DNA of 64,000 nt from Erythrocercus mccallii (GCA_013397435.1 VZRG01000293.1:124001-188000); one strand, 5' to 3'. Positions 1 through 10,871 are shown, numbered from the stretch's first letter. Notes: generated by a model not told the origin, from the letters alone. Program-made: numbers and translations.

Positions 1-898
1 AAAACATCATTTTCCATGTTTTTTAACAGTGGAATAAATGGTAAATCTAAATGTTATAGGATATTAAAATTTTGTCGCTATATTATTTTAATGTGTAATT
101 TAGTTATCAGCATAAATGGGCCAATTGATACAATGTAACATAAAAGAGACATAACCTGTCAAATCCATTAGATTTACAAAAGTTTATCTTTAACTGGGGA
201 TGAGGAAGAAAACATATCCGTTTTAAATGAACAGAAATGTTACCAAATTAAATCAACTCCAGTTAACTGCACAGAGTGGAGCCCAAAGGGTTTTGATGCT
301 TTACAGGTTAAAAGTTCTTTCATGGTTTATCATACATAGAGAAAAACACCTAAGGGATAAAAAGGAACAAAAAGCTTGTAGCACAAATTCTGGATTCCTG
401 TACTATCTCCAGGGGTCCTTAATCCATAAAAAGATTTTTTCCATCTGAACTGTTAATCTCCCAAAATACAGAGGGGAGAAGAGAGAGGGGTGTTGAATCT
501 CCAGGATGAATTATTTTTCATTCCCTGGGTTGCGTTGGAAGCATGGGTTGCTTTCTGACATGTGTGCTCAAGGTGCATGAAAGTGGCTTCTGTTCTTGGA
601 CTTCAAACCAGCAAGTTACAGGCTGAGGTTGACATTTCCTTTCATCTACTTGACCTTCATTTAGACAAGCTTACATTCTTAAAATTTTAAGGATAAATAT
701 ATATGTCAATATATCATAATTAAAGGACTTCTCTGACATTTGTCTTATTAGTTTGCTTCATCTAAAACAACCGGTAACTGTTGAAATACATGCATCGAAA
801 ACACAAATAACTAATTTGGCAGAACTTACTCATTTCAGAGTCTGTCTATTACTATTCTCTTTTAAATGGTAATTTTATCCAAAGCAATATCAGTTTCA
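1..898. other. AT-rich non-coding sequence; possible 3' flank of a minus-strand gene
   Basis: No convincing coding signal is visible. If the candidate terminal exon at 899-1006 is real, this stretch would be its 3' untranslated region and downstream flank. Read on the minus strand, an ATTAAA hexamer lies at 87-92 and could serve as a polyadenylation signal, although such hexamers are frequent in AT-rich DNA. The only open frame of any size (227-448, plus strand) has no splice or composition support. Confidence 0.3.
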
Positions 899-1006
899 TC
901 ACTGGACTTCAAAGATTACTCTAAATTTGGCATCTTTTTTCGGCAGAACTCCAACATTAGAGGCAACGTGTCCAGACTCTGCATCAGCAGCAGGCAAGGG
1001 GCTTTG
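899..1006 (-). CDS. Candidate terminal coding exon (unidentified gene)
   Basis: Unrecognised protein; exon call made by eye only. Minus-strand reading starts after an AG acceptor (a TTTCAG preceded by mixed pyrimidines) and stays open for 35 codons to a TGA at 899-901. The peptide begins QSPLPAADAESG and ends KFRVIFEVQ. It starts in phase 0, which matches the phase-0 end of the candidate exon at 1789-1895. No domain is recognisable. Chance is a realistic alternative, since a 100-base open frame is common and the acceptor is only moderate. A second AG 14 bases further upstream would give a slightly longer exon in another phase. Confidence 0.17.
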   Translation of the reverse strand, partial: QSPLPAADAESGHVASNVGVLPKKDAKFRVIFEVQ

Positions 1007-1195
1007 CTGAAAGTCTGGACTGAGACAACAATTCAGATGTTTTAAAAGCTTATTATCTTTCTAAAAATGAGAATAATTTATCATCTCCCTGCAATTTAGC
1101 CATGGTAGTTGCAGAGGAGAGATTTCAGGGTATTTTAATTACCTTCAGTATCTAAGGAGCTAGTTTGCAGATTCTATTCATCTTTTTGATTAACG

Positions 1196-1258
1196 CAGGT
1201 CTGCTGCTAAATAAAACTGTAAACATACCCATTGATTGCAAGATGAGTTAGTGCTAGA
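1196..1258 (+). repeat. Direct repeat A, copy 1 (63 bp)
   Basis: Aligns without gaps to 2332-2394 with 6 mismatches in 63 positions (about 90 per cent identity), offset 1136 bp. Weaker similarity continues on both sides: a shared TTTTGCTCATGTT-like stretch lies about 50 bp downstream in both copies, with a small insertion in copy 1. The repeat includes TAAACAT and GATTGCAAGATGAGTTAG. It matches no mobile element I know. Confidence 0.8.
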
Positions 1259-1788
1259 TGGTTTTACAGGAAGTCTCTATGATCACAAACTCCTTGTAAA
1301 ATGCACTGGTTTTGCTCATGTTTACATTTCCTTCAGCAGTCTTTAAGAAATGTTTACAGGCTTATGACTCCATAGATTTAACTCAGTCATCCAACAAGGT
1401 ACTTTGCAAGACACCCATATTTGCATATCCCTGCTCCCTAAGCTCTGTTCTTATTCTAAAGTTCAGCAGTGCAATTTATGCAGTGGAAATAACAGCAGCA
1501 AAAGAGAACTTGGAGTCTGTTGATATTTTCTTGTGGCATTTACTCATAGTTTTGTGTTTTATTTCATCAACTCTCATGGGACAAACAATCAGGCTGAGGC
1601 AATATTTCAGCTCAATAGCTTCAAAAGCAAGAAACTTTAGAGCAGGATTGCTTAAAAAAGTGAAAGGCAGCAAGAAAAGAGACAGGGAATAATTGAGTTA
1701 AGAACTTTGCACTATTATTAACTATATCCTTGACAATTTTGAAGTATACAGCTTCATTCTGCATGTCCTAAATGATTCCAAAAATTAC

Positions 1789-1895
1789 CTTGGATGCGGT
1801 TTTTAGAGCCAAATTACTGGGTACCACTTCAGTGTCTAAAGTGTTCTCAGAGTCCAAAACCATCTGCCCTCTTTCCTCTGCTTTTGGAAATGTTC
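1789..1895 (-). CDS. Candidate internal coding exon (unidentified gene)
   Basis: On the minus strand the acceptor is a pyrimidine-rich run ending GTACAG and the donor reads CCAAG|GTAATT. Between them 107 bases give 35 complete codons after a 2-base split codon, and end in phase 0. The peptide begins TFPKAEERGQMVLDSE and ends ALKTASK; it is hydrophilic with no membrane segment. The first split codon becomes GGA if joined to the candidate exon at 2796-3056, and the phase-0 end fits 899-1006. No family was recognised. A chance open frame remains possible. Confidence 0.2.
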
Positions 1896-2331
1896 CTGTA
1901 CAATCAGATGGAGTGGAACAATCTCCATTAAACTGCTATCCGTTAAAAGCTTTTGAGGAACTTTTTCATGTGAATGAGAAGCTACTACCATTAAAGCATT
2001 TTGGCTGTTGAGGATGAAAAGCATTCCTTAGAGTTGGTCAGATTCTCTATAGGCTATGAGAAAATATTTAGATGTCCTTCCTTATTCGAAAGCAAATGGA
2101 AGAATCAAATTAGCTCAGGTCACCAAGTTAAAGTTAGCAGACTTCTATATTAGGCTGCAAATAATATAAATCTAGATTTGAATAAGACAAGGATGTAAAT
2201 GGCAGACATTTATGTATGGATAAAAGATTTACTAGCTCTTGCTAGAAAAAGTTTCAATTCCATTAGTTTTCTTTCAGCTTCCACCAAATACCCAGTTTTA
2301 TTGGTATCTGAAATATGTGTTCTTATTAAAA

Positions 2332-2394
2332 CAGGTCTGCTGCTGACTAAAACTATAAACATGTCCATTGATTGCAAGATGAGTTAGGGCTAGA
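2332..2394 (+). repeat. Direct repeat A, copy 2 (63 bp)
   Basis: Second copy of the 63-bp direct repeat at 1196-1258. The six substitutions suggest an old duplication or two insertions of one diverged element. Both copies are preceded by a TTAA-containing stretch and followed by GCTAGA, after which similarity falls away. No target-site duplication or terminal inverted repeat is visible. Confidence 0.8.
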
Positions 2395-2795
2395 CAAGTA
2401 TTGCTGCTTATCCCCTTTTTATGCTCATGTTATTGAGGATACCATTTGACAGGTTTAATTGACTCTGTAGAGAGGGCAAGATCATAACTTGAAGATATAA
2501 AAGTTTATGGTATTTTATCAAAGCACAAAGAAAACCTAATCGTGTCTAAATGAGATTTAGTAAAGCAGCCTGCTACTTCCCAAAAAGTTGTTTTTTTTTG
2601 AACAGTTAGCACACAGTCTTGAAGGATCAACTTTGACAGTGATGCTGTTTCACCGAATCTGTTTTCTATGTCGAAACAGATGCATCAAATCCCATAACAA
2701 TTTATTTAAATATTCTTCTATGTATCCCAGAACCTGAAGGTCACACAACATAACACAAACTTTTGTGACAGAATCCCAAACACACGCAGTCCTAC

Positions 2796-3056
2796 CAGGA
2801 GCAGAATAAAAAGTCAAATGGGAAACTATTTTCCCACATTGAAAACCACTGTTGCAGATGAAAAAAATAGTCCCCCTCAGCATGAGTGTGAAAACAAGGC
2901 ACCTCCATATCCTACATGGCAAAAGATCTGCTCTGGGCTTAAAACACCAAATATCTAATTCCTGAAATGAAATCTTTGTGCTGCTGTCACCCCACATCTG
3001 AAACAAGAATGCTTTTGGTTTTTCACATATAGATAATTCCCATTGTGGTTGTTTTG
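2796..3056 (-). CDS. Candidate internal coding exon, 86 codons (unidentified gene)
   Basis: The minus strand has a strong acceptor, a long T-rich run ending TTTATTTGCAG, at the 3057 side. The frame then stays open past the proposed donor (CCTG|GTAGGA at the 2796 side) and on to a TGA near 2650, which makes this one of the longer open stretches in the window. The peptide starts KQPQWELSICEKPKAFLF. The second half is rich in Cys, Phe and Leu and looks less like a globular protein, so the true donor could be earlier (for example just after ELDI). Split codons agree with 3516-3631 upstream (G+CA) and 1789-1895 downstream (G+GA). Confidence 0.2.
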
Positions 3057-3515
3057 CTGCAAATAAACAAGAAAAGAAGCATCTAGTGAACATTGGTTCA
3101 GCATGTCCTGTGAGCACAGGCTATGGAGTCAGGCTTTGTGCTGGGTCAGGATCAAATTCACTCAATGGAGAAGCACAACTGATCCTACTCATGAACCTGA
3201 GGGATGGCAGCTGAACGTAAAGGTGTGCACTCAAAGATTTTGCAGCATCAGACACCACCTCCTCAACACAAGTTTAATCAAAAAAGATATAACCTTGAAT
3301 TAAACCATAACACCATTATGGAGGTTGGACTAAAACAAGAAACTTTTGAATGGTATGTTCCTGTGCAAAGCTCCTGCTTCAGCAGTGAACATTATGCTGC
3401 AAAAATATTTTTTTAACCAGAATATTTTCTGAACAGTTTCAATTTAGGTATCTTGACAGTCTAGATGAGAAAACAAACAGTTTCTGCATCAAGTGCCACT
3501 TTTCCTGATACATAC

Positions 3516-3631
3516 CTCCCTTCAATATATGGGCTAAAGGAAAAGAAAGTGCAACTTTTAGGGTCTCACAGCACCACTTTAACCACAAGAAAAATTTGTC
3601 AGGGTTTTTTGTAGCAGCCAAGCTACCCTCA
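3516..3631 (-). CDS. Candidate internal coding exon, 38 codons (unidentified gene)
   Basis: The splice sites are among the best in the window. The acceptor on the minus strand is a CTTCTCTCCCTACAG-type tract and the donor reads GGGAG|GTATGT. One frame is open throughout, with a 1-base start and a 1-base end. The peptide begins EGSLAATKNPDKFFLWLKW and ends FPLAHILKG. The trailing G joins to CA of the candidate exon at 2796-3056 to give GCA. An upstream partner would have to end with two bases of a codon; I did not find a persuasive one, which weakens the model. No family was recognised. Confidence 0.22.
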
Positions 3632-4127
3632 CTGTAGGGAGAGAAGATCAATACTGAAGAGAGATCCTTCTGCTTTCAGGATCAGTAGGAGTACAAAAGA
3701 TAGTCACTGCTCTTTAAAATTGCTGGTTCAGTAAGTCTCCATTTCTCAATAATTTTACCACTAAATTTATGAGCCATATGACAGTACTTTAAATTAATTT
3801 TAGAACAACCCATAGATGATATATGGGTGATGGGGTAGCCCTACCTTGTCTCAGATGATTAATTGCTATACATATTTTGCTACAAGAAGCAATGTTATTA
3901 CTCTGAAATAATAAACAAGGTCAATCCTAAATTCATTCTGTATTGAAAACCATGCACATGATCATCACAGATACCAAACTGTAAAACTAAGTGATCGCTG
4001 ACAACTTCATGGGGTTTTTTATATAGGTCCTTCCTTTAATCTCTCTTTTAAAATAAGCAGACAAGTAGATCACAAACTGAACAACTGATTTAAAATTCAT
4101 TGCCATATAAAAGGTATGAGACAAAGA

Positions 4128-4216
4128 AACAGTTGAAAAGTTTGCCCTCATTTGAAGAAAAAGATTTTTTAGGATAATTGTTCAACTATAACCACCCTTT
4201 GTCAATTCCAACATTT
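4128..4216 (+). repeat. Direct repeat B, copy 1 (about 89 bp core)
   Basis: This segment matches 5335-5424 at an offset of about 1207 bp, including an identical 21-bp block beginning TTTGCCCTCATTTGAAG and ending in an A run. Fainter similarity extends upstream (a shared TCAATCCTA near 3925 and 5120) and downstream (ATACCTG-type sequence near 4250 and 5510). The duplicated unit may therefore be several hundred bases long and heavily decayed. Confidence 0.7.
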
Positions 4217-5334
4217 TCTGAATGAAAAAAATACCATCTCTCATATACCTGTCCACCCTGAAAAATGCAGAAAGAACTTTTTAAAAATTTCAATTAGGCT
4301 TTGCCTGAGTAACATCAAATGTGTCATAATCATAATATGATTTGTAACAGAAGAATAAACAAACACAGATTTTAAATTTTATGTGTGCATTTGAATCGAG
4401 CATCTGCTTATATGGTATAAGTTTTTAAATTAGTATAAATACAATCCCATGTGTGGACAGATGTTGATTTAACTTAGAATCAGCAAACCAATCTGTTTAA
4501 CCAAAATTTTCAGAAACACTATTTCAATCCGTGTATCCTTCAGTGTTTTCAAAAAACCTGGTTTGAAAAGCATGTCAGTGTAGGGCTATGCATACAACTA
4601 ATCCCAAGCTGCATTTCACGTCCATAAAGTTGGTAACAAAAAGAACACATTCCACCTATCACTTTTAAAATAAGAATTTAAATAATACCTTACTAAGGAA
4701 AACAATTGAGCTATAAACTCACAGTGAAAAATACGAGCAAAGGCAAACTCTTAGCATTAAGCAAGGCTGAATCCAAATTTCACCACACCATTTCAGCCTT
4801 AGAAATACTGCAGAGGAGCAGAATAAATTTTGCCAGTCAATAAATGTTTTTTAGTATTTGAATAAATATGGAAACCACATTATCAGAATTTAAAATAACA
4901 AAGGTGAAATGAAATTAATATTATCAAATCAAATATTATGAAATCAGTTTCTTATACACACTTGTTAGAAGAAATCAGTTTGGTGTAAGATAGATGATTC
5001 TCTTGGTAATTTGATAAAGGGACTTAGCATCTCATTTTTCACTATGTCACAACATAAGTATAATATAAAAATCTTAATTTCAAAATACTTCATCTAACAT
5101 CTATGAATGAGTAAAGAGCAATCCTATTATGTTTCCTCCTTGACTGAGAAAGAATCTATGCACCAGAACATTCTCTGAGAATCAGTCCAGGAATTTAAAT
5201 TTAATAGTTATACTACAACCTTTATGTCCTTCACTGAATAAGACCACACCAGAAACCAAGATATCTGACCACTTGTTTCTTCAGAACACATCCAGCCATG
5301 AGTAGGTACAATTACAGTAAAAGAAAAATAACCA

Positions 5335-5424
5335 AACAGCTGAAAACTTTGCCCTCATTTGAAGAAAACACTTTAAGATAGTTGTCATTCAGATATAAGC
5401 ACCTTTTGGCAATTACAACATATT
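5335..5424 (+). repeat. Direct repeat B, copy 2 (about 90 bp core)
   Basis: Second copy of the repeat at 4128-4216. Indels of a few bases and substitutions are spread across the core, so this is an old duplication. Repeat A is a different sequence but has a similar spacing (1136 versus about 1207 bp). Confidence 0.7.
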
Positions 5425-7062
5425 CGTATATAGCATTCTAGAAAATGCTAGACTGCATTTAAAATGAAGTTTCATCTATTCCAAAAACTTCATACCTGAA
5501 CAGTCAAGTGTAGAAGTTTCTGACTTGAAACTGTCAGTAACCAAAAGACCTGGCCAAATAAAGGATTTTCACACAGACCTTAGAATTTCATCTGAGCACA
5601 AGTCTTTTGAAAAGGGCATATTTAACTGTGCTGGGTTTGTGTGTAAAAGAGCAGCATCTACCTAAGAGCAGCTGAAATTTCTCTTCCTGCTACAACACGA
5701 CATGCTGCTTCTTACAGACCTGATTATAAAAACACTAGAAAATTCATTGTTCTCTTTAAAGCCTTCATAGCTATGCCATCATCTGCTATATGCTACCAAC
5801 TGGTGTCATCAGCATGAGGCTGGGAAAGCCTGCTGGCTTGTTTGAACTCTGTTGTGATCCTTCTGTTTTCTTTTGGGTGGCTTTCAAAAGCTCCCCTCTC
5901 CTTTAGACAAGCACTCAGCATTTGCAGTGCAGAAAATCCTTTTGCTTGTATCCAACACAGGCAGCAGCTGAGTGAGCCCCAGCAGGTGAGGAAAGCTGGA
6001 TGATGGACCAGTGAAACACAGGGGTTTGTACAACTACCTCAACTGCCTCATTCTGCACATGGAATATTTTAAACTGGCCTGTCAAGAACTTTGGAGTATA
6101 TTCTGAAGTACAGGTCTGCTCCCAATCCAAAACACGCAAAGATTCACATCCTGCTCATTTATACTGAAGCAAAAGGCAGGGCAAAGGACATTCTGAGTCT
6201 GGCTGCTTCCTCCTTATCCTTCTGAACCTGACCACTGTGCCTCTTGAGGCACATACATAAACAAACTAGCAAGCTGATATCCTCAGAAGCTGTTAAAGAA
6301 AATGTGTCTCCAATGTTTTAATGTATTTTTCACTCCAAGCGTAGAGTTGTTTCAACAAAACCCCAAATCATCAGAATTTTTGCTCCCAAAAGTAGAGGTC
6401 AAAGCCATGAGTAAGCAGAAACGATAACAGACGCTGACATTTTAGCATGTGGCTGTGGCAAAATCTATATAAATAGGAACTGCAGAAGACAACAGTCTGT
6501 GGTGGCCCAGACAGCATCAGGAGCCAGAGCTCTTGAAGTCAAATCCTTTGAGAAAGGTCTGTCTCTCCAACAAACAGAAGATAAAGGCTGCAGATTGAGT
6601 TGCTGGAGATACAGCCTTCGTGTTCTGCGCCTGTATTAACAGTCTCATCATACTGTGGATGTCATTGAATTTAATTAAAAAGGGTGTCAGAAGTCCAGCC
6701 TATTTTTTATATTTTAAGAGCTCAGGCAATAGTGTCAAAACCCCAGAGAAGCCAAATTAGACATAAAACCCTCTTAGGTCAATGAAATCACCCAAAAGTA
6801 AATCTTGCACTTAGACTAGATTTTAATGGATATGTTAATTCACTCAATCTGCAGCTCGGCCAGCTTACATTAAACATCATTTTCACAAGTAACAGTTTTT
6901 TTCCCTGTTAAAGAAATTATATACACTCCAATTAAAATGAAACTGATATGACAGGCCTTTATAGAATCAATTAATGTCACACCTTGAGGGAAAGGTGACT
7001 AAGGGAGCATTTTAAGTCAGGAAAAAAATTAATTTATTTCATATAATCAGTATTTGAGATGT
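5425..7062. other. AT-rich sequence; one weak minus-strand coding stretch near 6.0-6.1 kb
   Basis: Mostly plain AT-rich DNA. On the minus strand between about 6040 and 6140 a frame reads through EYTPKFLTGQFKIFHVQNEA and stops at a donor-like GAG|GTAGTT. A good pyrimidine tract ending CTTCAG lies near 6166, but the frame opened by that acceptor meets a stop, so a second AG or a frame change is needed. I do not call it an exon. Confidence 0.2.
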
Positions 7063-7086
7063 TGTTGTATATATATATATACAACA
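7063..7086. repeat. 24-bp perfect palindrome with (TA)n core
   Basis: TGTTGTA followed by TA repeats and then TACAACA reads the same on both strands over 24 bases. Such TA-rich palindromes can extrude cruciforms and tend to vary in length. The surrounding 60 bases are also A/T rich (ATATAACACATACATG follows). Confidence 0.85.
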
Positions 7087-7314
7087 TATAACACATACAT
7101 GCAAATAAAAATTCCTAATAAGCACACAAAAAAGCAAGTTTCATAGCCATAACTTGGACAACAATATATTTTTGGAAAGTGCATTTAAGATAATTTGGGC
7201 AAGAAACATACTTTTATTGCATTGCTATAAGCATTTATCTAGACTGGGAGATATTCCAAGAGGCCTTGTGGTTTTCAAAAATATTACAAAACCACTCCTA
7301 CTGAAATTACTTAC

Positions 7315-7359
7315 AGTCACACATAACTCATTCAGGTCATGCATTGGCTGCCCAAAGTC
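7315..7359 (-). CDS. Weak candidate exon, 15 codons
   Basis: On the minus strand the donor is strong on the intron side (ACT|GTAAGTAA), and a perfect TACTAAC branch-point-like heptamer lies about 25-30 bases before the proposed acceptor GAATGAAG. The frame DFGQPMHDLNELCVT is in phase 0 at both ends. There is no pyrimidine tract and an extra AG falls between branch point and acceptor. The DFGxxxxxL pattern loosely resembles a Tudor-domain beta strand, but that is far too little to assign a family. Confidence 0.1.
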
Positions 7360-7831
7360 CTTCATTCAAACTTGGGATCTTTGTTAGTACGTGCACGTTC
7401 TGAGAGCTTTTCCCTGACAAGGCACTGCAAGGCACTGACTCCTCCTATGGCCAAATTTCTGAGTTGGATTAGGGAACCTTCTCTGCAGACAGAGCACTGA
7501 ACTGGGTTCTTTGAAACTGTGGCTGTTACAGCAGTCTCTGCAAGAGTGCAAGCACCTCACTCACACGTGCTTTGGGCTTTGGTAAAGCCACAGCTGTCAA
7601 TTACATGCTCCATACACAGCAGCTTCGCAGGTCTGTCAGGACTCTTGTCATGGCCATGGTGCCAAGGGTTTGTGCCTCAAGTAAGGCAAAGTTTGGGGGC
7701 AGAGGTTTAATCTCTATCAGGCTGACAGATATCATGCAGGGAGGCACCTTTGAGGAACAAAAACCTTTCTGAAACAGAATTAATAATCTTCTAAGCTGAA
7801 TGAGAGCAGTAAGATATGGGACTGAACTCAC

Positions 7832-7930
7832 CACTTCGGCAACCTGAAAGAAAAGCCGGCTGATATGTGGAGAAACATAAACTGATATGTGTTCGGAGAT
7901 TCTGACGCTTTCACTGATTTTTGGCCCAAG
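7832..7930 (-). CDS. Weak candidate exon, 33 codons
   Basis: The minus-strand donor GTG|GTGAGTT is strong and the acceptor is a T-rich stretch ending CCTTGAG (GAG acceptors are uncommon). The 99 bases are open in phase 0 and give a peptide starting LGPKISESVRISEHISVY. An internal TTTCTTTCAG only 12 bases before the donor would be a better acceptor and would reduce the exon to a fragment, which argues against this reading. Confidence 0.1.
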
Positions 7931-9556
7931 CTCAAGGCACAAAAATACAGCATCCTTCTGGAACTGTTTCTAAGTAAGGTTCATGCATAGACATCTTTGT
8001 TCTCCTTCTTTTACCCAATAGCTGTAAGTGCAGAGCCATGAGAATGGAGACATGGGGCCCAGACTCCTGGAGCAGTGGGATGTGTGCAGCCCTGGCTGAA
8101 GCCAGCAAATTCTTTTGGGTAATCATCCAAATTGGAGGCTTTAAGACCAGTTAGCAGCTGAATGTGCCTTCTGCGGATGCAAGTTTGGATCTAGGAAATA
8201 ATAGATTTTGTGTTATAATTTCACCAGGGTGTTCTCTTTCTCTATTAAAATCAAAGTACTGATATTGTATATTCTGAAACCTTTGTGGTAAAAAATAAAA
8301 AAAAAATCCTGAAACTTCATCCTGTGGGCTGTCTTTCAGTATAAGTTTGTACTGGAATGAACTCTTCACAATTCCAAGGTTGCAAACCCTATTTGCTGAA
8401 GACCAGGCATCAGGGTTTTCTCTCCTCATAAAGAAAGAAAAATTAACTTCAGATAATTAAATAAAGCAGCCAGAGCTTCCCCACACATTTCTTTCTAATA
8501 GTACACAGTACTAACTTCTTAAAATGTACCAGAAGTGAGACCTAAGAAACAGCAGAAAATTGGCACATTTATCTTTACAGACATAAAAACTGTACTATGA
8601 TTAATCCAAACTGCTTACAGTTCTTTTCTAGCTGTTTTCTCTCACACAGAAATATTGTGAAGCTGTACCTAATTATACCTAAATAGTCTGTTACTGTTTG
8701 TTTGGGGCTGTTGGAGAGAGAATTATCCTTGTTTTTCCAAAGACACTGGAGATCTTCCATATTCAAATCATCTCTTACATTCTGCTTTTGTAGGTATGTG
8801 GAGGCATCACCAGAGGGAAATAATAATGGAAATTAGAAATGAAGCAGACTGCTAAAAACAAAATTAAAGACCTCTGAGAAATTACGGGTTTCAAATTTGA
8901 TTTTTTTAAACTGACAGCCTGCTGAAACTCAGAGAAAGATAAACACATTATGTTCAACTTCTGGGTATCTGCCTTACTGTGACAAGAAAATATCCTTACT
9001 TCAAGAAGATCCACTTTAGAAAAAGGGAATAAGAAACTGAATTTAAGGATGGCTGGAAATAAAACAATTTCAAAGGCTTTGACATCAAACACTTTATTAT
9101 CATCTGCTTTATAATTGCATCTGCTAGATTTCTACTCTATCAGAAATAGAGAGATTCTGAGCTTCTCATGGGAACAGTCAGGTCTTAATGAGAAATGCAG
9201 ATGTGAAAGTTAAGCTCTTGCTTATAAGGAAAGAGTGAAGGAGTGGGGGAAGGAGAAGAAGATTGAAAAGAATTCTACAACAAAGAGTTCTCTTTCCAAG
9301 TGCAAAAAAACCCACACAAATTTCTGCTGTGAATCAGTTCATTAAAACAAAACAAAAAAACCCAAAAAGATCTGGTTTAAACAGCTTTCCATCCAATTTT
9401 AAGAAAAACTGAACGAAAAAACACAAAGACAAAAACTGGTTAGTGAGAAGAAGAAGCCTTGGCACACTTCTGCATTTAACACTGTCAAAACTATTCTAAC
9501 CAGGACAGTAAAAATATATAGCTTTACAGAAGTATCTGAAAGGAATTATTGAGGTG

Positions 9557-9589
9557 TTTTGCATATTAATATTCTAAGAATATGCAAAA
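9557..9589. repeat. Perfect 11-bp inverted repeat with octamer-like arms
   Basis: The arms TTTTGCATATT (9557-9567) and AATATGCAAAA (9579-9589) are exact reverse complements around an 11-base spacer. Each arm carries a TTTGCAT / ATGCAAA core, the half-site recognised by POU-family factors. It could be a paired binding site, or simply a small AT-rich hairpin. Confidence 0.75.
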
Positions 9590-10346
9590 GCATGGCAAGA
9601 AGAAAAATATGTGTTTGTATGTTTTAACAAGGAATAACCTGGGCTAACAAAGTGAGAGTTGATAGTTCAAAAGCAGCTGAGAAGGCACATGGCTACACTG
9701 TGGAAAATCAGGTTGCTTGGGAGGAAATGTTTCCACAGAGAGGAAGTAACAGCAAAGTGGCACCAAAAGCAAATACAAGCAAAGATTTTGGTATTTGCAC
9801 TCTCATGGACATGCAGTGGATTGATTTCTGTAGTGGAGATGGAACACATACAGGGCTGGATATTGCAAGTCAGAGAAGATGAGGGATGATATGCACGATG
9901 GGGCCTGAAAAGCCAACACAAGGCAGGGGTTTCTCCTCAACCAAAAGGGAAATAATGTAAATGAGAATGTGATGGCGAGGAAGAGGAGTCCTGGGAGGCT
10001 GTACTGAATGGACACTGACTGCACAGGCGGAGACAAGCACGGACAGCTGTGGGTCTGCCAACAGCCCAGGTGAGGACAGCAGGTCACCTTGTGCTCTGAG
10101 ACAGCTCTGCCAGATATGGCAGGGAAAAGGAGAAAACCTGTCAGAAATCTGGCTGAATCTGCATGAATAAAGCTGTGTAACTTCTTCTCTTCAGAGGTTT
10201 TGGTGAAATCAAAACACAGGAACTGACTTCACTATCTCCAGATAAATGGTAATGGGAATGCTGGAGAAGCTTAGTAACAAAAGATGACTTTTGGATACTT
10301 TCATGGGCCATGAGGTTTTACTGAGCAGCATGCTATTGCACTGATG

Positions 10347-10871
10347 TTGGCAATAAAAAAAAAAAACAAAAAAAAGAGGAGAGCTTCAGAAGAATGATAA
10401 GGGAGGGAAAGCCAGGGACACAGGAGAGATCTTGCGATGAATTAAGTGAAGGTTGCTGGGGTATTGGTGAGGATAAGATCAGACAATGTGCAAGCAAGAA
10501 ACTTCTACATCCAGTGCCAAGAAATAAAAGGCCGAGTTGTGAGAGGGGAAGGAAAGGCAAGCCAAGGGCTAGGGTAAAGTCAGATCATTTATAGTCAGTT
10601 TCCTCAGAAAGAACACATGAAAAGGGAGAAATGGAAAATGGATGTGATTAGAATTGAAAGGCTGTGAGAAGGAATTGTCTAATCTGCTTGAAAGGAAAGT
10701 GAGCTATAAGACAAAGACAGAGGACTGCATTGTTTCCTACAATAAAGGCTGGTGGCTTCGATCTGGCAAATCAGCCTTTGTTTCGATTCTCTGGTGGTGG
10801 TGTTTAATCTCAAGTAATTATCATTGCTTTGCAGTGTTCTCTGCATCTCTCCTAACGGAAACAATATAACA
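10347..10871 (+). mobile_element. LTR-like segment, possible solo LTR of an old retroelement
   Basis: An A-rich tract (A12 and A8 runs at 10355-10375) and purine-rich GAGGAGAG sequence precede a TG at 10395. About 345 bases of strongly purine-rich plus strand follow, then AATAAA at 10741-10746, a G/T-rich stretch, and an end at ...ATAACA (10871). A TG...CA boundary of about 477 bp with one polyadenylation signal 130 bases from the 3' end is the layout of a retroviral-type LTR. No flanking 5-bp target duplication is visible and no gag, pol or env coding was found beside it. The boundaries are guesses. Confidence 0.25.

Noticed and set aside
3845..3905. Minus-strand exon between TATTTCAG and ACAAG|GTAGGG
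   Set aside because: The sites are good, but its only open frame ends one base into a codon and cannot join the better candidate at 3516-3631.
8151..8429. 92-codon minus-strand open frame
   Set aside because: The acceptor side is acceptable, but it has no clear donor and a T-rich run in the middle; coding status cannot be supported.
8730..8800. Plus-strand exon between TTTTTCCAAAG and TTGTAG|GTATGT
   Set aside because: Two frames are open over only about 50 bases, showing how easily good-looking splice pairs arise by chance; no partner exon was found.
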